NCBI RefSeq assembly: GCF_003002915.1
Contig: NZ_PVTG01000003.1
Location: forward strand, 284,537 to 348,536
Direction: 5' to 3'
Length of the DNA: 64,000 nt
DNA from: Geodermatophilus tzadiensis
Lineage (GTDB): Bacteria; Actinomycetota; Actinomycetes; Mycobacteriales; Geodermatophilaceae
The position numbers and the translations under genes were made by a program. Of the stretch, positions 15,619 through 24,447 are shown one piece after another. The notes under the pieces are model-generated. The model did no database searches. It was not told where the DNA came from and saw nothing but the letters and a program-made list of their open reading frames with translations. Positions within the stretch are counted from its first letter, which is position 1; every line of letters begins with the position of its first letter.

Positions 15619-17292
15619 GTGAAGATCACCGACACCGCCGACGTGTGGTGGAAGACCGCGGTCGTCTACTGCCTCGACGTCGAGACCTACCTTGACTGGG
15701 ACGGCGACGGGTGCGGTGACTTCGCCGGCCTCGCCCAGCGCATCGACCACCTGGCCGGCCTCGGCGTCACCTGCCTGTGGCTGATGCCCTTCTACCCGAC
15801 CGCCGAGCGCGACGACGGCTACGACATCACCGACTTCTACGGCGTCGACCCGCGGCTGGGCACCCACGGCGACCTGGTCGAGGTCATCCGCACGGCCAAC
15901 GACCGCGGCATCCGGGTGATCGCCGACCTCGTCGTCAACCACACCTCGATCCAGCACCCGTGGTTCCAGCGGGCGCGGCAGAGCCGCGACGACCCCTTCC
16001 ACGACTTCTACGTGTGGCGCGACGACGAGCCGCCGGACACCAGCGACCAGGTGGTCTTCCCCGACCAGGAGGACTCGGTCTGGACGTTCAACGAGCCGAC
16101 GGGGGAGTGGTACCTGCACCGCTTCTACAAGGAGCAGCCCGACCTCGACGTCACCAACCCGCGGGTCCGCGACGAGGTCGCCAAGATCATGGGCTTCTGG
16201 CTGCAGCTGGGCCTGTCGGGCTTCCGCGTCGACGCCGTCCCCTTCTTCCTCGAGACCGAGGGCGGCGCCGACAGCGAGGGCTTCCCCGACCCGCACGAGT
16301 ACCTGCGGGCGCTGCGCGCCTTCGTCGGCCGGCGCACCGGCAGCGGCGTGCTGCTCGGCGAGGTGAACCTGCCGCACGAGCAGCAGCGGGAGTTCTTCGG
16401 CGGGGACGACGGCGACGAACTGACCATGCTGTTCGACTTCGTCGGCATGCAGGCGATGTACCTGTCGCTGGCCCGCGGCGACGCCGGCCCGCTCGCCACC
16501 GCGCTCACCTCGCGCCCCGAGGTCGACCCCGACAGCCAGTGGGCCACCTTCGTGCGCAACCACGACGAGCTCACCCTCGACAAGCTCACGGAGGACGAGC
16601 GGAAGGAGGTCTTCGCCGCCTTCGGGCCCGAGGAGCGGATGCAGGTCTACGGCCGCGGCCTGCGCCGCCGGCTGCCCCCGATGCTCGACGGCGACCCGCG
16701 ACGGGTCCGCATGGTCTACAGCCTGCTGTTCAGCCTCCCCGGCACGCCGGTGCTCTTCTACGGCGAGGAGATCGGCATGGGCGAGGACCTCTCCGCCGAG
16801 GGCCGCCTCGCCGTCCGCACGCCGATGCAGTGGACGTCGGGGCCCAACGGCGGCTTCTCCACGGCCGACCCCGACCGGCTGCCCGGCCCGGTGGTCGACG
16901 GCGGCTTCGCGCCCGAGTTCGTCAACGTCGCCGACCAGCGCCGCGACGAGGACTCGATGCTCTCCTTCGTCACGCTGCTCGTCCGTCGCTACCGCGAGTC
17001 GCCGGAGCTCGGCTGGGGCGCCTTCCGCGTCCTCGACCAGCCGCACCCGGAGGTGCTGGCCCACCTGTCCACCTGGGACGACGGCACGGTGGTCGCGGTG
17101 CACAACCTCGGCCCGGAGCCGCGGGTGGTGCCGCTGACCCTCGAGGGCTGCGACGCCTCCCACCGCCTGGAGGACCTGCTGGTCACCCAGTCGACCCCGG
17201 TGGGGGACGGCGGCGCGGTGGAGCTGACCCTCGACGGCTACGGGTACCGCTGGCTGCGGGTGGTCGCGGAGGACAGCCGCCGCCTGCTCTGA
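15619..17292 (+). CDS. GH13 alpha-amylase family protein, trehalose-synthase-like
   Basis: 557 residues. The TreS-like opening (WWKTAVVYCLDVETYLDWDGDG) replaces the usual YQ..SF pattern. GH13 motifs: DLVVNHTS (His108), GFRVDAVP (nucleophile Asp205), LLGEVNLP (acid/base Glu248) and RNHDELTL (Asp316), so the catalytic triad is intact. Trehalose synthases interconvert maltose and trehalose or build maltose units for glycogen, but this branch differs from the classical TreS and its reaction is not certain. A GAGGGGATCC site lies 10 nt before the ATG. It follows the LLM-type oxidoreductase gene on the same strand. Confidence 0.85.
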   Translation: MKITDTADVWWKTAVVYCLDVETYLDWDGDGCGDFAGLAQRIDHLAGLGVTCLWLMPFYPTAERDDGYDITDFYGVDPRLGTHGDLVEVIRTANDRGIRVIADLVVNHTSIQHPWFQRARQSRDDPFHDFYVWRDDEPPDTSDQVVFPDQEDSVWTFNEPTGEWYLHRFYKEQPDLDVTNPRVRDEVAKIMGFWLQLGLSGFRVDAVPFFLETEGGADSEGFPDPHEYLRALRAFVGRRTGSGVLLGEVNLPHEQQREFFGGDDGDELTMLFDFVGMQAMYLSLARGDAGPLATALTSRPEVDPDSQWATFVRNHDELTLDKLTEDERKEVFAAFGPEERMQVYGRGLRRRLPPMLDGDPRRVRMVYSLLFSLPGTPVLFYGEEIGMGEDLSAEGRLAVRTPMQWTSGPNGGFSTADPDRLPGPVVDGGFAPEFVNVADQRRDEDSMLSFVTLLVRRYRESPELGWGAFRVLDQPHPEVLAHLSTWDDGTVVAVHNLGPEPRVVPLTLEGCDASHRLEDLLVTQSTPVGDGGAVELTLDGYGYRWLRVVAEDSRRLL

Positions 17293-17421
17293 CGCCCGTC
17301 CGTGACGTCGGGTCGCGCGTGGACGACGGCACGTGCTCCCGCGCCGGGGACACGCCCCGATGGCCGCCGCGCCCGGGGGCCTCGTCGGGTCCGTCGGGGG
17401 GCGCGCCTAGCGTGATCACCG

Positions 17422-18069
17422 ATGTCCGATCCCGTGGCCCCCGCGCCGTCCGCCCCCGCCTCCTCCGCCCCGGCCCCCTCCGCTCCCTCCGCGGCCGCCG
17501 GGCCCGTCCCGCCGCCGGGCCCGCCGTCGCCCGTGCCCACCGGGCCGGCCACCGCGCCGGGGTCGGCGCCCGCCGGAGGGGCGGGAGCGAGCGGGGCGAG
17601 CGCCGTCGGCACGGCGCCGGTGCCGTCTCACGCCGTCGCGCCCGCGGCCGCCGACGACGCCGGCCCGCACGCCACCGGCCCGGTGAGCGGCAGGCCGCCC
17701 GCGCCGCCGGTGGTCCGCCCGCGGCGGCGGGACCCGCTCACCCGCATGGGCCCGTGGGCGCCGGTCGCCGGTGCCGTGCTGGGGCTGCTCGCCGGGCTGG
17801 TCGCCGTCTGGGTGCTCGGCGGGCGGGCCGACGGGTTCGCCGAGGGGTTGTCGCTGGCCTTCCTCGTCGTCGGGCTGACCATGCTGGGCGCGGCCGCGGC
17901 GCTGCTGGCCGACGAGGTGCGGCTGGTGCGCCGGGGCGCGCGCGAGGCCGCCGTGCGCCCCGCCTGGGTGGAGGCCACCGCCGGGCTGATCAACGGGCTG
18001 ACCCCGGCCCGGCTGCTGCTGGGCAGCAGCGCGTTCGTGCTGTTCCTGGCCGCCTACACCGCCCGCTGA
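17422..18069 (+). CDS. Hypothetical membrane protein with Pro/Ala-rich N-terminus
   Basis: 215 residues. The first 100 are almost only Ala, Pro, Ser and Gly, thus disordered. Then come two close hydrophobic helices (about 110-130 and 143-163), a charged stretch (DEVRLVRRGARE) and a last helix at the C-terminus (VLFLAAYTAR). TAGCGT (17408-17413) lies 8 nt before the ATG. It converges with the GAF-ANTAR gene with 16 nt between stops. I do not recognise a family. Confidence 0.6.
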   Translation: MSDPVAPAPSAPASSAPAPSAPSAAAGPVPPPGPPSPVPTGPATAPGSAPAGGAGASGASAVGTAPVPSHAVAPAAADDAGPHATGPVSGRPPAPPVVRPRRRDPLTRMGPWAPVAGAVLGLLAGLVAVWVLGGRADGFAEGLSLAFLVVGLTMLGAAAALLADEVRLVRRGAREAAVRPAWVEATAGLINGLTPARLLLGSSAFVLFLAAYTAR

Positions 18070-18085
18070 GCGGGCCCGCGCCGGC

Positions 18086-18829
18086 TCACTCGCCGGCGAC
18101 GGGCTCGCGCAGCTCGACCGGGTCCAGCCGGCCGGAGACGATGTCCTCGGCGACGTCGTCGACCACCCGGCCGGTGGCGAAGGCGTGCGCCCGCAGCACC
18201 GCGAGGGTGTCGACGACGTCGAGGCCCAGCGCGACCGTCGCCACGCCGGTGGCCTGCCACACCCGGTTGCGGCGGCGGGCGTCGGGGGAGTCCCACCAGC
18301 GGGCCGAGCTCTCGTCGCTCGCCACGGCGCCGGAGGAGCGCACCAGCTCCTCGGTCATCGTCACCACGACCGCCTCGACGTCGTCGCGCGGCACCGCGGT
18401 GAGCGTGGCCAGGTCGCGGGCGTAGAGGTCGACGATCACCGTCGGCCCCAGCGGCGGGGCCAGCGGCACCGAGTAGACGGCGCGGTAGGGCGTCTCGCCG
18501 AGCAGGGCCGCGTGCAGCGAGGGCCAGTTGCGGTTGATGTCCTCGATGTCGAAGACGATGGCGCTGCCGGTGTCGTGGGCGCGCAGGCACGGGCCGTCGC
18601 CGGCGGTGAACTGCAGCTGCTCGGCGTGCGAGGTCGTCGGGTCGCTGGCCCCGATCGGCGTCCGCAGGCCCGCGCCTTCGTGGATGCTCAGCGCGGCGCC
18701 GTCCACCCCGACGGCCTCGGCGCACGCGCGGCACAGCCGCGAGGGCACCATCTCCGGGCCGTCCTCGCCGGGCTCGGCCGGCACGCGCAGCGCCTCCAGG
18801 AAGCGTCCCGCCGCGTCGCTCATCGTCAC
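18086..18829 (-). CDS. GAF-ANTAR regulator
   Basis: 247 residues. A GAF sensor covers about residues 25-160 (VDGAALSIHEG..RTPIGASDPTTSHAEQLQFTAGDGPCLRAHDTG, a usual pattern in this group). The last 60 residues form a three-helix ANTAR domain (RRRNRVWQATGVATVALGLDVVDTLAVLRAHAFATGRVVDDVAEDIV). ANTAR domains bind paired hexaloop RNA hairpins and act as antiterminators, so this is probably a signal-controlled RNA-binding regulator. The target is not visible nearby. ATG 18829 is used, with another ATG two codons later. Confidence 0.88.
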   Translation of the reverse strand: MTMSDAAGRFLEALRVPAEPGEDGPEMVPSRLCRACAEAVGVDGAALSIHEGAGLRTPIGASDPTTSHAEQLQFTAGDGPCLRAHDTGSAIVFDIEDINRNWPSLHAALLGETPYRAVYSVPLAPPLGPTVIVDLYARDLATLTAVPRDDVEAVVVTMTEELVRSSGAVASDESSARWWDSPDARRRNRVWQATGVATVALGLDVVDTLAVLRAHAFATGRVVDDVAEDIVSGRLDPVELREPVAGE

Positions 18830-18941
18830 CGTCGGCTCCCTCGACCTCGTCGTCCTCGTCGTCCTCGTCCCCGTGGGTCCCGTCCCGGCTGGTGGACCCG
18901 GGGACAGCCTGCCCGCGGGGTCCCCGGTCGGTCCACCCAGG

Positions 18942-19706
18942 TCACCGGTAGGCGTCGACCGCCAGCACGACCGCCAGCCCCAGCCCGGCCAGCGCGATCA
19001 GCCGGCGCAGCGCCCCCTGCGGCGCCCGCCGCACCACCCGCGGGCCGAGCCGGCCGCCGACGAGGCAGCCCAGCGCCAGCGGCAGCGCCGCGCTCCAGGC
19101 CACCGGGGAGAGCAGCACGAAGCCCACCGCGGCCACCGCGTTGGCCGCACCCAGCGTGACGTTCTTGAACGCGTTGCCCCGGGGCAGCGGCTCGCCGGTG
19201 CCGAGCAGGAACAGCGCCAGGAGCAGCACCCCGGCGGCCGCGCCGAAGTAGCCGCCGTAGACGGCGACCACGGCGGTCCCCGCCACCAGCCACCACGGGT
19301 CGCGCCGCCGGTGCGCGCGGGCGCCCTCCTCGGCCAGCTCCCGCGGCGGGCGCTGCAGCAGGATGGCCAGCGCGGCGCCGCCGATGAGCACCGGCACCGC
19401 CCGCTCGAACGCCTCGGCCGGCGTGAGCAGCAGCAGCGCGGCGCCCGTCGCGCCGCCGAGGACCGCGGCGGCGACCAGGGGCAGCAGCCGCCGGCCCTGC
19501 CCGGTCAGCTCCGGCCGGGACGCGCTGATCGACCCGACGCTGGTGAGCACCAGGGCCACGGTGTTGGTCACGTTGGCCGTCACCGGCGGCAGCCCGGTGG
19601 CCAGCAGCGCCGGGTAGCTGACCAGCGAGGCCAGCCCCGCGACGCTGCCGGCCAGCCCCGCGCCCACGCCGGCCAGCACCAGCAGCAGCGCCTCGACGAC
19701 GGTCAC
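18942..19706 (-). CDS. TauE/SafE (TSUP) family permease, second of a pair
   Basis: 254 residues with about eight hydrophobic helices. Typical TSUP features are the glycine-rich first helix (LAGVGAGLAGSVAGLASLVSYPALLATGLPPVTANVTNT) and YGGYFGAAAGVLLLALFLL in the second half. Members export sulfite, sulfoacetate or related small anions; the substrate here is unknown. Its ATG overlaps the stop of the neighbouring TSUP gene by 4 nt, so both are translated together. The two are clear paralogues. Confidence 0.88.
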   Translation of the reverse strand: MTVVEALLLVLAGVGAGLAGSVAGLASLVSYPALLATGLPPVTANVTNTVALVLTSVGSISASRPELTGQGRRLLPLVAAAVLGGATGAALLLLTPAEAFERAVPVLIGGAALAILLQRPPRELAEEGARAHRRRDPWWLVAGTAVVAVYGGYFGAAAGVLLLALFLLGTGEPLPRGNAFKNVTLGAANAVAAVGFVLLSPVAWSAALPLALGCLVGGRLGPRVVRRAPQGALRRLIALAGLGLAVVLAVDAYR

Positions 19707-20476
19707 CGCGACACCAGCACCCCGACCGCGACGCAGCCGAGCACGACGATCGCCGTCCGCAGCACCACCGAGGGCAGCCGCCGGCCGTACCGCGCGCCCA
19801 CCGTGCCGCCGACCACCGAGCCCCCGGCGACCAGCGCGGCCGCCGTCCAGTCGACCCGGTCGGTGGCGACCACGACGTAGGCCAGCGCGGCGACGCCGTT
19901 GACCGCGGAGGTGAGCACGTTCTTCAGCGCGTTGAGCCGCTGCAGCGGCTCGGGCAGCAGCAGGCCGAACAGGCCCACCTGCAGCACGCCCTGGCTGGCG
20001 GCGAAGTAGCCGCCGTAGCTGCCGGTGGCGTAGGCCGCGGCGACCAGCCCGGCCAGGCGCAGGCCGCGCGGGGCGGTGCCGCCGGCGACCTGCCGCGCGG
20101 CCAGCCGGCGCGAGAGCAGCGGCTGGACGGCGACCAGCACGACCGCCAGCCCGACCAGCGCGGGCACGACCGCCTCGAACGCCGCCGCCGGCAGGTGCAG
20201 CAGCAGCGCGGCACCGGTCAGCGCGCCGAGCACCGAGGCCGGCAGCAGCCGCAGCAGCAGCGGGCGCTGGCCGGCGAGCTCGCGCCGGTAGCCCACGGCG
20301 CCGCTGACGCTGCCCGGGACCAGGCCGAGGGTGTTGGTGACCGTGGCGGTGACCGGCGGCAGCCCGGTGGCCAGCAGCACCGGGAAGGTCACCAGCGTCC
20401 CCGACCCGACGACGGCGTTGATGCTGCCGGCGGCCGCGCCCGCGGCGAGCACCGCCAGCATCTCGGGCACGGTCAT
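19703..20476 (-). CDS. TauE/SafE (TSUP) family permease, first of a pair
   Basis: 257 residues with the same eight-helix pattern as its neighbour: SINAVVGSGTLVTFPVLLATGLPPVTATVTNT and GSYGGYFAASQGVLQVGLFGLLLPEPLQRLNALKN. The shared LATGLPPVTA-VTNT segment and matching helix order indicate tandem duplication. ATG 20476 is preferred over an earlier in-frame ATG because the membrane domain begins directly after it. Such adjacent pairs may form a heteromer, but this is a guess. Confidence 0.88.
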   Translation of the reverse strand: MTVPEMLAVLAAGAAAGSINAVVGSGTLVTFPVLLATGLPPVTATVTNTLGLVPGSVSGAVGYRRELAGQRPLLLRLLPASVLGALTGAALLLHLPAAAFEAVVPALVGLAVVLVAVQPLLSRRLAARQVAGGTAPRGLRLAGLVAAAYATGSYGGYFAASQGVLQVGLFGLLLPEPLQRLNALKNVLTSAVNGVAALAYVVVATDRVDWTAAALVAGGSVVGGTVGARYGRRLPSVVLRTAIVVLGCVAVGVLVSR

Positions 20477-20549
20477 GCGGTCACCGCCGCCGAGCCTGGC
20501 ACACCGCCCCGGTGTGACCGCGCGCACGCACCGGCGGCCCGGACGGCGC

Positions 20550-23102
20550 TCAGGCGTCCTTGCGGCCGGCGTCCAGGACCCGCAGCACGAGCTCGCCGGC
20601 CTCGTCGGAGGCGGCCAGGTCGACCTCGGCGTCGATGCCCCAGTCGTGGTCGCCGGCCGGGTCGTCGAGGATCTGCCGCACCCGCCAGACGCCGGGCTCG
20701 CTGCGGTCCCACACCAGCAGCGCCGGGCCGCGGGCGTCGGCGCCGGTGCCCAGCTCGTCGTGCTCGGCGAAGTAGCCGCGGACCACCTCGCCCCAGCGCT
20801 CGGCGTCCCAGCCGGAGCCGGCGTCGAGCTCGCCGAGGTCGTACCAGCGCCGCCGCGCCCACAGCTGCACCCGCTGGAACAGCGCGTTGCGCACCATCGC
20901 GGTGAACGCCCGCTCGTTGCCGGTCAGCGGCCGCGCCCGGGCCGGGACGGCGACCGGCTCGTCGAGGGGTCGGTCGGGGCTGGTCAGCTGCTCCCACTCG
21001 TCGAGCAGGCTGGAGTCCACCTGCCGCACCAGCTCGCCGAGCCACTCGACGAGGTCGGTGACCTCCTCGGTGCGGGCGGCCGCCGGGACCCCGCTGCGCA
21101 GCGCCTTGACCGCGTCGGACAGGTAGCGCAGCACCGCCCCCTCGGCGCGGGTCAGGCCGTAGGTGGAGACGAACTCCTTGAACGTCATCGCCCGCTCCCA
21201 CATCTCGCGGACGACCGACTTCGGCGACAGGTGCGCGTCGGCGGCCCACGGGTTGCTGCGCACGTAGACCTCGAAGGCGTGCCCGAGCAGCTCCTCGAGC
21301 GGCTTGGGGTAGCTGACGTCGTCGAGCAGCTCGATGCGCTCGTCGTACTCGATGCCCTCGGCCTTCATCTGCGCCACGGCCTCGCCGCGGGCCTTGTTCA
21401 GCTGCGCGGCGAGCACCTGCCGAGGGTCGTCCAGGGTCGCCTCGACCACGCTGACGACGTCGAGGGCGTAGGTGTCGGAGTCGGGGTCGAGCAGCTCGAT
21501 GGCGGCCAGCGCGAAGGTCGACAGCTGCTGGTTGAGGGCGAAGTCCGGCGGCAGGTCGACCGTCAGCCGGAAGCGCCGCCCGTCGGGGTCGGGCTCGTCG
21601 AGGCGCTCGAGCACGCCGGCCTGCAGCAGGGAGCGGGCGATGCCGACCGCCTCGCGCACCAGCCTGAGCTGCCGCCTGCGCGGCTCGTGGTTGTCGGTGA
21701 GCAGCCGGCGCAGCGCCGCGACCGGGTCGCCGGGCCGGTCGACGACGTCGAGCAGCACCGCCGTCGTCACCCGCATGTGGCTGGTCAGCGGCTCGGGCTC
21801 GGCGGCCACCAGCCGCTCCATCGTCGCCTTCGACCACGGCACCGAGCCCTCGGGCGCCTTCCGGCGCACCAGCTTGCGGCGCTTCTTCGGGTCGTCGGCC
21901 ACCTTGGCGAACTGCTTGAGGTTCTCCACCTCGTGCTCGGGCGCCTGGACGACGACGGTGCCGGCGGTGTCGTAGCCGGCGCGGCCGGCCCGGCCGGCGA
22001 TCTGGTGGAACTCCCGGGCGTTGAGCAGCCGGGTGCGGGTGCCGTCGTACTTCGACAGCGCGGAGAACAGCACGGTGCGGATCGGCACGTTGATGCCGAC
22101 GCCGAGGGTGTCGGTGCCGCAGATGACCTTGAGCAGCCCGGCCTGGGCCAGCTGCTCGACCAGCCGCCGGTACTTGGGCAGCATCCCGGCGTGGTGGACG
22201 CCGATGCCGTGGCGCACCAGCCGCGACAGCGTCGTCCCGAAGGCGGAGGTGAACCGGAAACCGCCGATCGTCTCGGCGATCGCGGCCTTCTCCTCCCGGG
22301 TGCAGACGTTGACGCTCATCAGCGCCTGCGCCCGCTCCAGCGCCTGCGCCTGGGTGAAGTGGACGACGTAGACGGGCGCCTGCTGCGTGTCGAGCAGTTC
22401 CTGGATGGTCTCGTGGGCCGGCGTCGTCGCGTAGTAGTGGTGCAGTGGCACCGGGCGCTCGGCGCCGGCGACCAGCGCGGTCGGCCGGCCGGTGCGGCGG
22501 GTGAGGTCCTCGCGCAGCGCGTCGGTGTTGCCGAGGGTGGCGCTCATCAGCAGGAACTGGGCGCGGGGCAGCTCCAGCAGCGGCACCTGCCAGGCCCAGC
22601 CGCGGTCGGGGTCGCCGTAGAAGTGGAACTCGTCCATGACGACCAGGCCGATGTCGGCGTCCGCGCCCTCGCACAGCGCCACGTTGGCCAGCACCTCGGC
22701 GGTGCAGGCGATGACCGGCGCCCCGGCGTTGACGCTCGCGTCGCCGGTGAGCATGCCGACGTTGGCCGCGCCGAAGACGCCGCACAGGGCGAAGAACTTC
22801 TCGCTGACCAGCGCCTTGATCGGGGCGGTGTAGAAGCTGCGCCGTCCGGCGGCCAGCGCGGCGTACTGCGCGCCGGTGGCCACCAGCGACTTGCCCGAGC
22901 CGGTGGGCGTCGCGAGGACGACGTTCGCGCCGCTGACCAGCTCGATCAGCGCCTCCTCCTGGTGCGGGTACAGCGGCGTGCCGCCATCGTCGGCCCAGGC
23001 GGCGAAGGCGGTGAACAGCTCGTCGGGGTCGTCGCCGCGGGTCCGCAGCGCCGAGAGGTCGCCGGGGTCGTCGAGCAGGGGGAGGGGCGCGGTCGCGGTC
23101 AT
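20550..23102 (-). CDS. DEAD/DEAH-box helicase with DUF3516-type C-terminus
   Basis: 850 residues, superfamily 2. Walker A ATPTGSGKS (64-72), motif Ia (TAPIKALVSEKFF), Walker B DEFH (157-160), LLMSATLG (motif III) and HQIAGRAGRAGYD (motif VI) are all intact. The C-terminal half, ending WGIDAEVDLAASDEAGELVLRVL, is the DUF3516 region found in an actinobacterial helicase family. The middle (KVADDPKKRRKLVRRKAPEG) recalls Ski2-like RNA helicases, so an RNA role is likely. ATG 23102 opens directly before the conserved N-terminus; starts further up lie in a composition-driven open frame. Confidence 0.9.
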   Translation of the reverse strand: MTATAPLPLLDDPGDLSALRTRGDDPDELFTAFAAWADDGGTPLYPHQEEALIELVSGANVVLATPTGSGKSLVATGAQYAALAAGRRSFYTAPIKALVSEKFFALCGVFGAANVGMLTGDASVNAGAPVIACTAEVLANVALCEGADADIGLVVMDEFHFYGDPDRGWAWQVPLLELPRAQFLLMSATLGNTDALREDLTRRTGRPTALVAGAERPVPLHHYYATTPAHETIQELLDTQQAPVYVVHFTQAQALERAQALMSVNVCTREEKAAIAETIGGFRFTSAFGTTLSRLVRHGIGVHHAGMLPKYRRLVEQLAQAGLLKVICGTDTLGVGINVPIRTVLFSALSKYDGTRTRLLNAREFHQIAGRAGRAGYDTAGTVVVQAPEHEVENLKQFAKVADDPKKRRKLVRRKAPEGSVPWSKATMERLVAAEPEPLTSHMRVTTAVLLDVVDRPGDPVAALRRLLTDNHEPRRRQLRLVREAVGIARSLLQAGVLERLDEPDPDGRRFRLTVDLPPDFALNQQLSTFALAAIELLDPDSDTYALDVVSVVEATLDDPRQVLAAQLNKARGEAVAQMKAEGIEYDERIELLDDVSYPKPLEELLGHAFEVYVRSNPWAADAHLSPKSVVREMWERAMTFKEFVSTYGLTRAEGAVLRYLSDAVKALRSGVPAAARTEEVTDLVEWLGELVRQVDSSLLDEWEQLTSPDRPLDEPVAVPARARPLTGNERAFTAMVRNALFQRVQLWARRRWYDLGELDAGSGWDAERWGEVVRGYFAEHDELGTGADARGPALLVWDRSEPGVWRVRQILDDPAGDHDWGIDAEVDLAASDEAGELVLRVLDAGRKDA

Positions 23103-23278
23103 CGTGCGTCCAGCGTGCCAGGCGGCCGGGGCGCCGCTCGGGCGGACACCGGGGCTCCGCGCCTGGGACACCCGGACGTCCGAGGTCACGATCGGGTCAC
23201 GACCCCTCGGGGAGTCGCTGGCCCGTGCCGAAGACACGTGGAAAGGTGAACGGCAGGTTAACGAGAGGTGGCGCGACG

Positions 23279-23404
23279 ATGCGTGTCGAGGAACGTCCGA
23301 TGATCCGCTGGGTGCCGGTGACCGACCGGGCCGGCCGACGGCACATGGAGATGCGCTGGGAGCTGCCGCCGGTGGCGGCCGCCGCGCCCCCGCGCGCGTC
23401 CTGA
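23279..23404 (+). CDS. Small protein, 41 residues
   Basis: An ATG at 23279 with AACGAGAGG upstream opens a 41-residue frame reading MRVEERPMIRWVPVTDRAGR, then RHMEMRW and an Ala/Pro end. The core MIRWVPVTDRAGRRHMEMRW resembles short actinobacterial proteins I have seen without known function. It lies between the divergent helicase gene and the SDR gene. Its codon use matches real genes of this genome, but the short length limits confidence. Confidence 0.5.
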   Translation: MRVEERPMIRWVPVTDRAGRRHMEMRWELPPVAAAAPPRAS

Positions 23405-23511
23405 CGACGGACGGCGGGTTCCCCGCCGCGGGACACGGGTAGGCGGGACGGCGACGCGGTGCCGGGGGAGACGACCCCGGCGCCCGCCCGCCCCCACCCC
23501 GAGGAGAACCC

Positions 23512-24369
23512 GTGTCGTCACCCCGCCCCGAGAGCCAGCCCGAGCAGCAGCAGACCCCGCCCGGGACGCTGGGCGAGATGGACCCCAAGCCCGACCACGG
23601 TGAGGAGACCTACCGCGGCTCGGGCAAGCTCACCGGCAAGGCCGCCGTCATCACCGGCGGCGACAGCGGCATCGGCCGCGCGGTCGCGATCGCCTTCGCC
23701 CGCGAGGGCGCCGACGTCCTCATCTCCTACCTCTCCGAGCACGAGGACGCCGAGGACACGGCGAAGTACGTGCGCGAGGCCGGCCGCAAGTGCGTGCTCG
23801 TCGCCGGTGACCTCTCCGACCGGGCGCACGCCAAGACGATCATCCCGAAGGCCGTCGAGGAGTTCGGCAAGGTCGACGTCCTGGTCAACAACGCCGCCTT
23901 CCAGATGTCGCACGACACCCTGGACGAGGTCTCCGACGAGGAGTGGGACCACACCGTCGCCACCAACCTCACGGCGATGTTCGTGCTGTGCAAGGACGCG
24001 ATCCCGCACATGCCCTCGGGCGGGTCGATCATCAACTCGTCGTCGGTGAACTCCGACATGCCGAGCCCCAGCCTGGCGCCCTATGCAATGACCAAGTCCG
24101 GGATCGCCAACTTCACGGCGAGCCTCGCGCAGATGTACGCCGACAAGGGCATCCGGGCCAACAGCGTGGCGCCCGGACCGGTGTGGACCCCGCTGATCCC
24201 CGCGACCATGCCCGAGGAGAAGGTGGCCAGCTTCGGCCAGCAGGTGCCGATGGGCCGCGCCGGGCAGCCGGCCGAGCTGGCGCCTGTGTACGTGCTGCTG
24301 GCCAGCGACGAGGCGTCCTACGTCTCGGGCGCCCGCGTCGCCGTCACCGGCGGCAACCCGATCCTCTGA
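23512..24369 (+). CDS. SDR family oxidoreductase, YghA/general-stress type
   Basis: 285 residues. A 40-residue hydrophilic N-terminal extension (MDPKPDHGEETYRGSGKLTGK) precedes TGGDSGIG, NNAAF, the serine region INSSSVNS and YAMTK. This extension and the VAPGPVWTPLIPATMP segment are typical of YghA/YdaD-like oxidoreductases linked to stress responses. GTG 23512 has GAGGAGAA just upstream. It ends at hairpin element C and converges with the homocysteine methyltransferase gene. Confidence 0.9.
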   Translation: MSSPRPESQPEQQQTPPGTLGEMDPKPDHGEETYRGSGKLTGKAAVITGGDSGIGRAVAIAFAREGADVLISYLSEHEDAEDTAKYVREAGRKCVLVAGDLSDRAHAKTIIPKAVEEFGKVDVLVNNAAFQMSHDTLDEVSDEEWDHTVATNLTAMFVLCKDAIPHMPSGGSIINSSSVNSDMPSPSLAPYAMTKSGIANFTASLAQMYADKGIRANSVAPGPVWTPLIPATMPEEKVASFGQQVPMGRAGQPAELAPVYVLLASDEASYVSGARVAVTGGNPIL

Positions 24370-24382
24370 GGGGGCAGGCGAC

Positions 24383-24438
24383 GGCCTCCCTGCAGGGGCC
24401 CGCCGCGAGCTCGCGAGCGGTGGGGGGCAGGGAGGTCC
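24383..24438. terminator. Convergent-junction hairpin element, copy C
   Basis: Outer arms GGCCTCCCTGC (24383-24393) and GCAGGGAGGTCC (24427-24438); inner arms CCCGCCGC and GCGGTGGG; apex GAGC-TC-GCGA. The arms are identical to copy B, and the element again sits between facing gene stops (24369 and 24448). Confidence 0.8.
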
Positions 24439-24447
24439 TTCTGCAGG

